Positions 34,374-42,854 of a stretch of DNA of 64,000 nucleotides are shown piece by piece. Under the pieces are notes generated by a model. The model had not been told where the DNA came from, searched no databases, and saw only the letters and a list, made by a program, of their open reading frames with translations. The position numbers and the translations under genes were made by a program. The first letter of the stretch is position 1; each line of letters starts with the position of its first letter. The stretch is from contig UQLA01000001.1 of assembly GCA_900541745.1 (NCBI GenBank), positions 62,001 to 126,000 on the forward strand, given 5' to 3'. This stretch comes from an uncultured Collinsella sp. (GTDB lineage: Bacteria; Actinomycetota; Coriobacteriia; Coriobacteriales; Coriobacteriaceae).

Positions 34374-35456
34374 ATGGGTCTGATTCAAAAGAAGGACGAG
34401 AAGGACGAGATCGACGGCATCCAGATCATCGAGCGCGGCGAAGGCCCCGACGGTGATGAGGAGGAGAAGATCGATCTGGTCGCCGGTGCGTCTGCCGAGC
34501 ACATTGCTGCCGGTACGACGGCCGAGGAGGAGGACGCCCGCCTGGAGGCTCAGATTGCCGCGGATGCCGCTGACGAGAACCTCATGCCCGAGGAGCGGGG
34601 CGAGGACGACTCCGATGAAGACGATCATGCATCCAAGCACAAGAAGACGATGATTGCCGCCTTTGTGGTTGCCGTCGTGATCGCTGCCGTGGTCGGCTTC
34701 TTTATTGGCAACGGTGGCTTTGACGGCAAGGGCGTCGGCTCGGCGACCCTCACCGAGGACCAGCTCGATTCGACCGTGGCAAGCTATAGCTACAACGGCA
34801 AGAAGAGCGACATCACCGCGCGCGAGGCCATCGAGAGCCAGTACAGCCTCGACACCGTCAAGGATGGTGACGGCAACTACACCGCTCCGTCTGCCGACGT
34901 TATCCTGTCCTACGTGCGCAACAAGATCTTGCTCGACGCCGCCGAGGACGAGGGCATTACCGTCTCTTCTAAGGAGATGAAGAAGTACGCCGAGGATTCC
35001 ATCGGCACTTCGGACTACAAAACCATGGCCACGCAGTATGGCGTGTCCAAGGATCAGGCCAAGCAGATCGTCCGCCAGTCCGCGACGCTGCAGAAGCTCT
35101 ACAAGAAGAAGGTGGGCGATAGCTCCGCAAGCATGCCGACCGCCCCGACCGAGCCTGCTGACGGCAACGAGGAGACCGCGAGCAAGGACTACGCCGACTA
35201 CATCATCAAACTTGCCGGCGACGAGTGGGATAGCGAAAAGGGTGCCTGGAAGGACGCCGATAGCACCTACGCTAAGGCCTTCGCTGACGATGCCTTTACG
35301 GCCGATAGCGCCACCTACAAGCAGGCCATGACCGCCTATTACACCGCCTACCAGCAGTATTCCTCGCAGGCTTCGAGCGCCAGCTCCAAGTGGACCGAGT
35401 ACGCCAACGGTCTCTACGCCAAGGCCAACATCAGCATCTACGGCCTGTTTGCTTAA
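34374..35456 (+). CDS. Membrane-anchored SurA/PrsA-like protein
   Basis: 360 residues. Acidic N-terminal 85 residues (EEDARLEAQIAADAADE), one membrane helix (MIAAFVVAVVIAAVVGFFIG, about residues 92-111), then an external helical region: ATLTEDQLDSTVASY, VILSYVRNKILLDAAEDEGI and TMATQYGVSKDQAKQIVRQS look like the SurA_N chaperone fold. I see no parvulin PPIase motif. Probably an extracytoplasmic folding helper. It is preceded by a 126-base gap and ends at a strong terminator. Confidence 0.8.
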   Translation: MGLIQKKDEKDEIDGIQIIERGEGPDGDEEEKIDLVAGASAEHIAAGTTAEEEDARLEAQIAADAADENLMPEERGEDDSDEDDHASKHKKTMIAAFVVAVVIAAVVGFFIGNGGFDGKGVGSATLTEDQLDSTVASYSYNGKKSDITAREAIESQYSLDTVKDGDGNYTAPSADVILSYVRNKILLDAAEDEGITVSSKEMKKYAEDSIGTSDYKTMATQYGVSKDQAKQIVRQSATLQKLYKKKVGDSSASMPTAPTEPADGNEETASKDYADYIIKLAGDEWDSEKGAWKDADSTYAKAFADDAFTADSATYKQAMTAYYTAYQQYSSQASSASSKWTEYANGLYAKANISIYGLFA

Positions 35457-35496
35457 GGTTTGCCTGCACTACTGCGCGCTAACCGATCACCTGATT

Positions 35497-35537
35497 AAGC
35501 CCGCTAGAACGGACAACGTTCTAGCGGGCTTTTTTTG
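35497..35537 (+). terminator. Terminator before the PTS operon
   Basis: 15-bp perfect stem AAGCCCGCTAGAACG / CGTTCTAGCGGGCTT with loop GACAA and T7. Confidence 0.92.
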
Positions 35538-35635
35538 TTACCGAAACCACTGGGGTAGGCCTCGCGCCCGCACAAGCGCTCCATCGGGTTCCCCTAATTC
35601 ATCTAGGAAAACAACTGCAAACGATTGCAAGTAAC

Positions 35636-35665
35636 CGGTGAACGGTCGAAAACTACCGTTCACCG
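35636..35665. promoter_or_regulatory. Operator: CGGTGAACGGT inverted pair
   Basis: GGTGAACGGT (35637-35646) and its exact complement ACCGTTCACC (35655-35664) with 8 bases between. Related words recur at 35851, 51242, 51319 and 58795. It lies in the 632-base control region of the PTS operon. Confidence 0.7.
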
Positions 35666-35812
35666 ATAATCTCAAAACTGGTTCTAACTGGTATTAAGTC
35701 AAAAAGACCAATTCACATATCTTCACAATGACCTGCAATTTTTCTACACGCTATTTTTTGCCGCTCTGCGTTGTTTAGACACGGGAAAAGATCCGATTTT
35801 TTGCCAAAGCAT

Positions 35813-35900
35813 TTCGAAACGGTTTCAAAACCGCAGGTAGAAGTGTTAACGAGCGGTAAACGGTCGAAATATCACCGTGAGCGGTGCAAAAACGTTTTAC
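35813..35900. promoter_or_regulatory. Second operator cluster upstream of the PTS operon
   Basis: Contains CGAAACGGTTTCAAAA (LacI/CcpA-like half sites), GCGGTAAACGGTCG at 35853-35866 with a degenerate partner ACCGTGAGCGG, and AACGTTTTACCG. Several regulators may meet here. Confidence 0.5.
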
Positions 35901-35958
35901 CGTATGAATCAACGAAAGCGGCCTCTTCTGGGGTGATATAGTGACAACAACACGTCAC

Positions 35959-35972
35959 GTGGTTACTACCAG
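35959..35972. promoter_or_regulatory. Probable GntR operator GTGGTTACTACCAG
   Basis: Shares TGGTTACTACCAG with the palindrome CTGGTTACTACCAG at 40251-40264, in front of the isomerase gene. The GntR gene at 39480 lies between the two sites, so it is the likely binder. Confidence 0.65.
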
Positions 35973-36088
35973 TTTAGAAACCACTGGTCTTCAAAGAACG
36001 CTTTCCAAGAAGCTTTAAGGGCGAGTGCCCGCTGGCTTCCGAAAATCATCGGACTCAGATTGTACACACCTTCGGAAGGGAAATTTGA

Positions 36089-36532
36089 ATGGTTGGCTTT
36101 ATTCTTACCGGTCATGGACAGTTCGCACCCGGCCTTGCAAGCGCTATCGCTATGGTTGCCGGCGACCAGCCTGCTTTTACCGTCGTTCCTTTTGAGGGCG
36201 ACCAGGCCGCATCCTACGGTGAGGATCTCCGCGCCGCTATTACCGCCATGCGCGAGGAGTGCGATGGCGTGCTCGTCTTTACCGACCTGCTTGGCGGCAC
36301 CCCGTTCAACCAGTCGATGATGATCGCCCAGGATGTCGACAACGTCGAGGTTCTGACTGGCACCAACCTTCCCATGGTTATTGAGCTTCTGTTCCTCCGC
36401 GGCAATGCCACGCTCGCCGAGCTTGGCGAGCAGGCAGTGACCGTTGGCCAGACGGGCATCACCGCTCAGACGGTCGCTTCTGTTGCTGGTGCCGAGAAAG
36501 AGGATATCTTCGGCGACGAGGACGGCATCTAA
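36089..36532 (+). CDS. agaF: PTS IIA component, mannose/GalNAc family
   Basis: 147 residues. Phosphorylated H9 in ILTGHGQFAPGL; second motif FTDLLGGTPFN. It takes phosphate from HPr and passes it to IIB. It is the first gene of a IIA-YajC-IIB-IIC-IID operon. Neighbouring agaS, nagA and lacC genes point to N-acetylgalactosamine or galactosamine as substrate. Preceded by AAGGGAAA and a long control region. Confidence 0.93.
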   Translation: MVGFILTGHGQFAPGLASAIAMVAGDQPAFTVVPFEGDQAASYGEDLRAAITAMREECDGVLVFTDLLGGTPFNQSMMIAQDVDNVEVLTGTNLPMVIELLFLRGNATLAELGEQAVTVGQTGITAQTVASVAGAEKEDIFGDEDGI

Positions 36533-36813
36533 TGGCCGATTTCGGAGCCAGCGTCTTGAGCTCCTCAGTCGCCCTTTTGGGCCTGCTTGTCATCATGGGC
36601 TTGATTTACACCATCTGGTCGCAAATCAACATGAAGAAGAAGCAGAAGTACTTCAAGGAGCTGCACACCGAGCTCAAGCCGGGTCAGGAGGTTCTTTTCG
36701 CCGGCGGTATCTACGGAACCGTAAAAGGCATCGAAGGCGAAAAGGTCCAGATCAAAGTCCGATCCGGAGCCGTCGTAGACGTTTCGCGTTACGCGATTCA
36801 GGAGATCAAGTAA
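36532..36813 (+). CDS. YajC-like membrane protein inside the PTS operon
   Basis: 93 residues. One N-terminal membrane helix (VALLGLLVIMGLIYTIW), then KKKQKYFKELHTELKPGQEVLFAGGIYGTVKGI, the YajC pattern. YajC normally joins SecDF, but copies also occur in mannose-family PTS operons for glycosaminoglycan sugars in streptococci. It overlaps the IIA stop by one base, so it is tied to the PTS. Confidence 0.88.
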   Translation: MADFGASVLSSSVALLGLLVIMGLIYTIWSQINMKKKQKYFKELHTELKPGQEVLFAGGIYGTVKGIEGEKVQIKVRSGAVVDVSRYAIQEIK

Positions 36814-36849
36814 CTGTCGTCAGCAAATAACGAAAGGAAGCTGATCAAC

Positions 36850-37332
36850 ATGGCAGAACCCAACATTCTTCTTACCCGCATCGATAACCGACTGGTTCAT
36901 GGTCAGGTTGCCACCCAGTGGAACTCCACTCTGGGCTCCAACCTCATCCTCGTCGCCAACGACGACGTGGCGACCAACACCATGCGCCAGAACCTCATGA
37001 AGATGGCCGCTCCCGCCGGCGTCGCTACGCGTTTCTTCTCTCTGCAGAAGACCATCGACGTCATTGGCAAGGCGAGCCCGCGCCAGAAGATCTTCATCGT
37101 GGCCGAAACACCGGAAGACGTGCTTACGCTCGTCAAGGGCGGTGTGCCTATAAAGAAGGTAAACATCGGCAACATGCACATGTCGGAAGGAAAGCGCCAA
37201 GTCGCCACCTCCGTCGCAGTTAACGACGAGGATGTCGCTGCGTTTAAAGAGCTGCAGGAATTGGGGGTGGAGTTGGAGATCAGGCGCGTTCCGAGCACGC
37301 CTGTTGAGGACACGAGCAAGCTCTTCTCGTAA
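36850..37332 (+). CDS. PTS IIB component, mannose/GalNAc family
   Basis: 160 residues. Phosphorylation site H17 in TRIDNRLVHGQVATQW, followed by NLILVANDDVA and GGVPIKKVNIGNMHM. It transfers phosphate from IIA to the incoming sugar. AAAGGAAG precedes the ATG. Compare the paralogue at 46587, which lacks the histidine. Confidence 0.94.
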   Translation: MAEPNILLTRIDNRLVHGQVATQWNSTLGSNLILVANDDVATNTMRQNLMKMAAPAGVATRFFSLQKTIDVIGKASPRQKIFIVAETPEDVLTLVKGGVPIKKVNIGNMHMSEGKRQVATSVAVNDEDVAAFKELQELGVELEIRRVPSTPVEDTSKLFS

Positions 37333-37422
37333 TCCTCATGATCCACGTTGTCAGGAATGAAACCCTGACATTCTGTACGTGAAATCCAAAGTGCGTACAT
37401 ACATTTTGAAAGGAGGAGCAAG

Positions 37423-38223
37423 ATGGAATACTCGATCATCCAGATCGCTCTGGTCTTCGTTGTTACGTTCGTCGCGGCAATCGACCAGTTTGACTTCCTC
37501 GAGTCTCTCTATCAGCCCATCGTCACCGGCGCCGTCATCGGTCTTATCCTTGGCGACCTCAACACCGGTCTTCTCGTGGGTGGTACTTATCAGCTCATGA
37601 CGATCGGCAACATGCCGATCGGAGGCGCTCAGCCGCCTAACGCCGTCATCGGCGGCATCATGGCAGCCATTCTCGCTATCGCTACGGGCCTCGAGCCCAA
37701 CGCGGCAGTCGGCCTTGCCATTCCGTTCGCTCTGCTCGGCCAGCTTGGCGTTACCCTGGTCTTCACGCTTATGTCCCCGCTTATGTCCACGGCCGATAAC
37801 ATGGCTCATAACGCGGACACCAAGGGCATCGAGCGCCTGAACTACTTCGCCATGGCTCTGCTCGGCCTGATCTTCGCTGTCGTCGTCACCCTGTTCTTCA
37901 TCGCTGGCGCTACCATCGGTCAGACCATCGCTTCCGCCATCCCGACTTGGCTGCAGACCGGTCTCTCCGCTGCAGGCGGCATGATGCGCTTCGTCGGCTT
38001 CGCCGTCCTGCTCAAGGTTATGATGAACCGCGATATGTGGGGCTTCTTCCTCATGGGCTTTGGCCTCGCGCTCATCACCGTTGCCAACGATTCGCTGGCA
38101 ACCCCTGCTCTGCTCATCCTCGCTCTCATCGGCTTCGGCATCGCTTTCTGGGACTTCCAGCAGCAGACCGAGCTGAAGGGTGCAGCTGTTTCTGACGGAG
38201 GTGACTTCGAAGATGGCATCTAA
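37423..38223 (+). CDS. PTS IIC component, mannose/GalNAc family
   Basis: 266 residues, mostly membrane helices. Family stretches FVAAIDQFDFLESLYQPIV, GLLVGGTYQLMTIGNMPIGG and PPNAVIGGI. It forms the sugar channel with IID, whose start overlaps its end by 11 bases. AAAGGAGG precedes the ATG. Confidence 0.94.
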   Translation: MEYSIIQIALVFVVTFVAAIDQFDFLESLYQPIVTGAVIGLILGDLNTGLLVGGTYQLMTIGNMPIGGAQPPNAVIGGIMAAILAIATGLEPNAAVGLAIPFALLGQLGVTLVFTLMSPLMSTADNMAHNADTKGIERLNYFAMALLGLIFAVVVTLFFIAGATIGQTIASAIPTWLQTGLSAAGGMMRFVGFAVLLKVMMNRDMWGFFLMGFGLALITVANDSLATPALLILALIGFGIAFWDFQQQTELKGAAVSDGGDFEDGI

Positions 38224-39295
38224 TGAGTATGTGATCCCGGAGCACTACGAGGATCTCACTCCTGCTCCGCAGCTCGACCAGAAGACCCTCAACAAGATGG
38301 CTTGGCGCTCCTGCTTCCTGCAGGCCTCGTTCAACTACGAGCGTATGCAGGCCGCCGGCTGGCTCTACTCCATCATCCCCGGTCTGGAGAAGATCCACAC
38401 CAACAAGAACGACCTCGCGGCTTCCATGAGCCACAACCTGGAGTTCTTCAACACTCACCCGTTCCTCGTCACCTTTGTTATGGGCATCGTGCTTTCGCTC
38501 GAGCAGAACAAGGTTGACATCCCCACGATCCGCGCCGTCCGCGTCGCCGCAATGGGCCCGCTCGGTGGTATCGGTGACGCCCTGTTCTGGCTGACGCTCG
38601 TGCCTATCACGGCCGGCATCACCTCCAACATGGCCATCAACGGCAACGCCGCTGCGCCGATCATCTTCCTGGTGATCTTCAACGCCGTCCAGTTCGCTCT
38701 GCGCTTCTGGCTCATGAACTGGTCCTACAAGCTTGGCACCAGCGCTATTGACGCTCTGACCGCCAACATGCAGGCCTTCACGCGTGCCGCTTCCATCATG
38801 GGCGTCTTCGTCGTCGGTTGCCTGGTCGTCACCATGGGTGGCACCCAGATCAACCTCCAGATCCCCAACGGCACCACCCGTGGCCTTGCCCCTACTACCG
38901 TGATCGTCTCCGAGAAGGAGGCCGAGAACTTCACCGGTATGGAGGGCATCGATACCGAGACCGCTGAGGCCGGTACCATCGCCATGACCGATGAGGACGG
39001 CAACGCCCTCACCGCCGTCGATGCCGACGGCAATGAGGTCAAGTGCGGCGTCGCCGATCTGGGCAACGGCATGGAGTCCGTGACCTACGCTACCGTCACC
39101 GAGGATCCGGTCAACTTCTCTGTTGCCGACACCCTCAACACCATCGTCCCGAAGCTCGTCCCGCTTATGCTTACGCTGCTGCTTTACTACATGTTCGCTA
39201 AGCACAGCTGGACCCCGACCAAGGGCATTCTGCTGCTCTTCGTCCTCGGCATCCTGGGCGCTGGCCCGCTTGGTCTCTGGCCGAGCATCTGGTAA
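38213..39295 (+). CDS. PTS IID component, mannose/GalNAc family, with an inserted domain
   Basis: 360 residues. Typical IID stretches: TLNKMAWRSCFLQASFNYERMQAAGW, here cut for length, AAMGPLGGIGDALFW and the closing GILLLFVLGILGAGPLGLW. Most IID proteins have about 270-300 residues; this one has an acidic, Thr/Asp-rich segment at about 215-305 (EGIDTETAEAGTIAM, DEDGNALTAVDADGNEV) before the last membrane helices. ATG 38213 lies behind GGAGGTG within the end of the IIC gene. Confidence 0.88.
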   Translation: MASNEYVIPEHYEDLTPAPQLDQKTLNKMAWRSCFLQASFNYERMQAAGWLYSIIPGLEKIHTNKNDLAASMSHNLEFFNTHPFLVTFVMGIVLSLEQNKVDIPTIRAVRVAAMGPLGGIGDALFWLTLVPITAGITSNMAINGNAAAPIIFLVIFNAVQFALRFWLMNWSYKLGTSAIDALTANMQAFTRAASIMGVFVVGCLVVTMGGTQINLQIPNGTTRGLAPTTVIVSEKEAENFTGMEGIDTETAEAGTIAMTDEDGNALTAVDADGNEVKCGVADLGNGMESVTYATVTEDPVNFSVADTLNTIVPKLVPLMLTLLLYYMFAKHSWTPTKGILLLFVLGILGAGPLGLWPSIW

Positions 39296-39362
39296 GGCTC
39301 TAGCTTGAGGGGTGTGTCCCTACGCGGCTCACACCCCGACCCCTTAAGCCATGTGTATGTTA

Positions 39363-39403
39363 AAAGCCGCGTGCTCGAAAGAGCGCGCGGCTTTTGTTTT
39401 CTT
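39363..39403 (+). terminator. Terminator of the PTS operon
   Basis: Stem AAAAGCCGCG / CGCGGCTTTT with a CTCGAAAGAG inner pair, followed by GTTTTC. Confidence 0.83.
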
Positions 39404-39479
39404 GTTGATTCGGGTGTGGCAGACAGATAATGCTAAACACCCAAGGTAGTAGCCGAGTTTGAGAAAATGGGAGGATAGG

Positions 39480-40211
39480 ATGGCGATCGGAGCTCGTAAG
39501 CAACCGCTGTACGATCAGCTGGTCGATATTCTGACCGAAAAGATCGACCATGAATATCGCGCCGGTGACATGATTCCTTCCGAGCGCGAACTGTCGGAGC
39601 GCTATGGTCTCTCGCGCACTACGGTACGCCTGGCTCTGCAGGAACTGGAGCGTTTAGGATTGGTGGTTCGGCAGCACGGTCGCGGTACCTTTGTGACCGA
39701 CCGTTCGGCAAAGGCAACCAATCTTATGCAGTCCTACAGCTTTACCGAGCAGATGCGCGCGATGGGTCGCGACCCCGAGACCACGATTCTCGAGTTTTGC
39801 GAGATGGAGGCCGATAAGAATCTGGCCGAGCATATGGGATTGCGTATCGGCGATCGCATTTTTAAGCTCAAGCGCCTTCGTTCTGCCGACAACATGCCCA
39901 TGATGGTCGAACGCAGCTATCTACCGGTTCGTCAATTTCTGTCCCTAAAGCGACCGCTACTGGAGCGTAAGCCGCTTTACGATGTGATTGAGCAAGACTT
40001 TCAGCAAAAGATACGCGTGGCCGAAGAGGAGTTCTATGCGAGCATAGCCCGTCCCACCGACGCTCACCTTTTTGGAATTGTCGAGGGCTCGCCTGTGCTC
40101 GATTTGGTCAGGACTACGTATAACGAGTCAAACGAGGTTGTTGAGTATACACTCTCGGTTGCTCGTGCCGATCAGTTTAAATACAAGGTTTACCACCAGC
40201 GTAGCGACTAG
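39480..40211 (+). CDS. GntR-family regulator with UTRA domain, probable amino-sugar repressor
   Basis: 243 residues. Winged helix with IPSERELSERYGLSRTTVRL, then GRGTFVTDRS, then a UTRA domain (LRIGDRIFKLKRLRSADNMP; VVEYTLSVARADQFKYKVY). Relatives such as DasR, NagR and AgaR2 sense amino-sugar phosphates. It is placed between the PTS operon and agaS, each with a TGGTTACTACCAG box upstream, so it likely controls both. GGGAGG precedes ATG 39480. Confidence 0.92.
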   Translation: MAIGARKQPLYDQLVDILTEKIDHEYRAGDMIPSERELSERYGLSRTTVRLALQELERLGLVVRQHGRGTFVTDRSAKATNLMQSYSFTEQMRAMGRDPETTILEFCEMEADKNLAEHMGLRIGDRIFKLKRLRSADNMPMMVERSYLPVRQFLSLKRPLLERKPLYDVIEQDFQQKIRVAEEEFYASIARPTDAHLFGIVEGSPVLDLVRTTYNESNEVVEYTLSVARADQFKYKVYHQRSD

Positions 40212-40250
40212 TGTTCGCATCGTTTCCATATGATGATTCTTTGCATTTAA

Positions 40251-40286
40251 CTGGTTACTACCAGATAACCAACTGAAGTGTATAAT
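40251..40286 (+). promoter_or_regulatory. Operator and promoter of the agaS-type gene
   Basis: Palindrome CTGGT-TACT-ACCAG at 40251-40264, followed by AACCAACTG and a perfect TATAAT at 40281-40286. The operator would cover the -35 region, consistent with repression. Confidence 0.7.
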
Positions 40287-40325
40287 TGCACGTCAGAGGA
40301 TTACTTCTAGAGAGAGGTATTAAAA

Positions 40326-41492
40326 ATGTTCGAGAAGAGTGTCGAGGAGCTCACCGAGCTCGGCGCCCAGATCACCACGGCCGAGATTGCTCAGCAGCCC
40401 GAGCTTTGGCGTGATACGCTCAACATCTATCGCGAGAACAAGGAGGCCATCGAGGCCTTCCTGGCCGAGGCTCGCGCTATGGGCGAGGGCCGTCTGTCCG
40501 TTGTCTTTACCGGTGCCGGTACGTCCGACTACGTTGGCGATACCTGCGCCCCGTACCTGCGTCACGCTGGCAACACTGATCTCTACGACTTTAAGCCCAT
40601 CGCCACGACCGACATCGTGAGCGCCCCGCGCGACTTCCTGCGCGCCGAGGATCCCACGCTCGTGGTTTCCTTTGCCCGCTCTGGCAACAGCCCCGAGAGC
40701 CTTGCTGCCGTTGCCGTTGCTAAGGAGCTCGTCCACAACGTCAAGTTCCTCAACATCACCTGCGCTCCCGAGGGCAAGCTCGCCGTCGAGTCTGCCGATG
40801 ATCCCAATGCGCTGACGCTGCTCATCCCGCGCGCCAACGACAAGGGCTTCGCCATGACCGGTTCTTATTCCTGCATGACCCTGCTCTCCACCCTTATTTT
40901 CGACACTGCCTCTGACGAGCAGAAGGCCGAGTGGGTCGAGACCATCGCCAAGATGGGCGAGGAGGTCATCTCCCGTGAGCCCGAGATCGCCGATTACCTG
41001 GCTGGCGACTTCAACCGCGTGACCTACTTGGGTTCTGGCTCCTTCGGTGGCCTTGCCCAGGAGAGCCAGCTCAAGATCCTCGAGCTCGCTCACGGTCTGG
41101 TCGCTACTTCCTACGACACCTCCATGGGCTATCGTCATGGACCTAAGTCCTTCGTCGACGATAAGACGCTCGTCTTCGTGTTCGTCAATAACGACGCCTA
41201 CACCCGTCAGTACGACATCGACATCCTCAACGAGATCGGTGGCGACGAGATCGCTCAGCACACCATCGCCGTTCAGCAGGAAGGTGCCACCGTCTACGAG
41301 GGCGAGTCCTTCACCTTTAAGGGCTACGAGGCACTTCCCGAGGGCTACCTTGCTCTGCCGTTCGTGATGTTTGCCCAGGCTATCAGCCTGCTCAACTCCG
41401 TGCGCGTGGGCAACACGCCCGACACGCCGAGCCCCACTGGCACGGTCAACCGCGTGGTTAAGGGCGTGACGATTCACCCCTTCACCGCTTAA
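40326..41492 (+). CDS. agaS: SIS-domain sugar isomerase/deaminase AgaS
   Basis: 388 residues with two SIS domains: FTGAGTSDYVGDT, VVSFARSGNSPESLAAV, TYLGSGSFGGLAQESQLKI, and the catalytic stretch MGYRHGPKSFVDD. AgaS deaminates and isomerises galactosamine-6-phosphate to tagatose-6-phosphate and ammonia. With the deacetylase (41610) and LacC kinase (44537) it completes the path. GAGAGAGG stands before the ATG. Confidence 0.92.
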   Translation: MFEKSVEELTELGAQITTAEIAQQPELWRDTLNIYRENKEAIEAFLAEARAMGEGRLSVVFTGAGTSDYVGDTCAPYLRHAGNTDLYDFKPIATTDIVSAPRDFLRAEDPTLVVSFARSGNSPESLAAVAVAKELVHNVKFLNITCAPEGKLAVESADDPNALTLLIPRANDKGFAMTGSYSCMTLLSTLIFDTASDEQKAEWVETIAKMGEEVISREPEIADYLAGDFNRVTYLGSGSFGGLAQESQLKILELAHGLVATSYDTSMGYRHGPKSFVDDKTLVFVFVNNDAYTRQYDIDILNEIGGDEIAQHTIAVQQEGATVYEGESFTFKGYEALPEGYLALPFVMFAQAISLLNSVRVGNTPDTPSPTGTVNRVVKGVTIHPFTA

Positions 41493-41510
41493 TCGCGTCC
41501 CCCTGTAAGG

Positions 41511-41548
41511 GCGTCCGTCCGCTCATAACGGCGGGCGGGCGCTTTTTG
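41511..41548 (+). terminator. Terminator of agaS
   Basis: 12-bp stem GCGTCCGTCCGC / GCGGGCGGGCGC (with G-T pairs), then T5. Confidence 0.8.
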
Positions 41549-41609
41549 TTTTACGTGAGCTGGGTATAAGCATCACCACAGTCAACTGCTTTAGAAGCGA
41601 GGAGTGCAT

Positions 41610-42779
41610 ATGAGCACGTACGCAATTAAGGCTGACAAGTTCTTCTTGCCGGCAGGCCCGCAACTGGGCGGCTATCTTATGGTCGAGGATGGCGTCTTTG
41701 GCGCCTGGCAGGCCGACGAGCCCTCTTGCGAGATTAAGGACTACACGGGATCGTGGATCGCACCGGGTATGGTCGATACTCACATCCATGGCTTCTACAA
41801 CCACTCAACTACCGATAACGATCCCGAGGGCATCGATATCAGCTCGACCGAGCTCGCCCGTCGCGGTACCACCAGCTGGCTGCCCACGACGTTCACCGAT
41901 GGCGTCGAGCAGATCAAGGACGCCTGCGCCGCCATCGCTCAGGCGGACGAGGGTCGCGGCCCCGACTTCTGCGGTGCCCGCATTCAGGGCATCTACCTGG
42001 AGGGCCCCTTCTTTACCATGAAGCACGTGGGCGCGCAGAACCCCGCTTACCTCATCGATCCCTCCGAGGAGGTCTTCGATCAGTGGCAGGAGGCTGCGGG
42101 TGGTCGCATCGTTAAGAGCGCCATGGCGGCCGAGCGCGACGGTGCCGCTGCTTATGCGGCTGCTCTGAACGCCAAGGGTGTGGTGACCAGCATCGGTCAC
42201 TCCGACGCCACCTACGATGAGTGCATCGCCGCCATCAACGCCGGTGCCAGCTGCTTTACGCATACCTATAACGGTCAGCGCGGGCTGCATCACCGTGAGC
42301 CCGGTGTCGTGGGCGCTGCCATGTCCACGCCCGAGACCTACGCCGAGATCATCTGTGACGGCAAGCACGTTAACCCTGCCGCCATCAAGGCGCTGCTGCA
42401 GGCAAAGGGCTGGCAACACACGGTGCTCATCACTGACTGCCTGGGCTGCGGCGGCATGCCCGAGGGCAGCTACACCAGTGGTGGCATGGACGTCATCATG
42501 AAGGACAACCTGTGCTGGCTCGCCGACGGCAAGAGCATTGCTGGCTCGGTGCTCACGCTTGCCCAGGGCGTCAAGAACATCGTCGACTGGGGCATCGCCA
42601 GCGCCGATATCGCCATTCGTATGGCAACCGAGGTGCCGGCACGCTCCGCGCACATCGAGGATAAGTGCGGCAGCATCATGCCGGGTCGCGACGCCGACTT
42701 TGTCGTGTTCGACCATGAGCTTACCCTCGTCGAGACGTATGTTGGCGGCCAGAGCGTCGGCAACGCCTTTACCGAGTAA
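41610..42779 (+). CDS. nagA: N-acetylhexosamine-6-phosphate deacetylase
   Basis: 389 residues, amidohydrolase fold. Metal-site strings: APGMVDTHIHGFYNH, GIYLEGPFF, SIGHSDATYDEC, THTYNGQRGLHHREPG, ITDCLGCGGM. It deacetylates GlcNAc-6-P or GalNAc-6-P; because of agaS and lacC nearby, GalNAc-6-P (AgaA role) is likely. Start ATG 41610 with GAGGAG before it. A decayed copy of its last 43 codons occurs at 45506-45637. Confidence 0.92.
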   Translation: MSTYAIKADKFFLPAGPQLGGYLMVEDGVFGAWQADEPSCEIKDYTGSWIAPGMVDTHIHGFYNHSTTDNDPEGIDISSTELARRGTTSWLPTTFTDGVEQIKDACAAIAQADEGRGPDFCGARIQGIYLEGPFFTMKHVGAQNPAYLIDPSEEVFDQWQEAAGGRIVKSAMAAERDGAAAYAAALNAKGVVTSIGHSDATYDECIAAINAGASCFTHTYNGQRGLHHREPGVVGAAMSTPETYAEIICDGKHVNPAAIKALLQAKGWQHTVLITDCLGCGGMPEGSYTSGGMDVIMKDNLCWLADGKSIAGSVLTLAQGVKNIVDWGIASADIAIRMATEVPARSAHIEDKCGSIMPGRDADFVVFDHELTLVETYVGGQSVGNAFTE

Positions 42780-42791
42780 CGATAGAAAAAG

Positions 42792-42823
42792 ACGGCGGGC
42801 CCGAATCTGCTCGGACCCGCCGT
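42792..42823. terminator. Bidirectional hairpin between nagA and the flavodoxin gene
   Basis: 13-bp stem ACGGCGGGCCCGA / TCGGACCCGCCGT with loop ATCTGC between convergent genes. The A run on the left gives a T run for the minus-strand gene. Confidence 0.78.
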
Positions 42824-42854
42824 ATGGGTTAAACGCTCAAAAGCACCTTCACAG

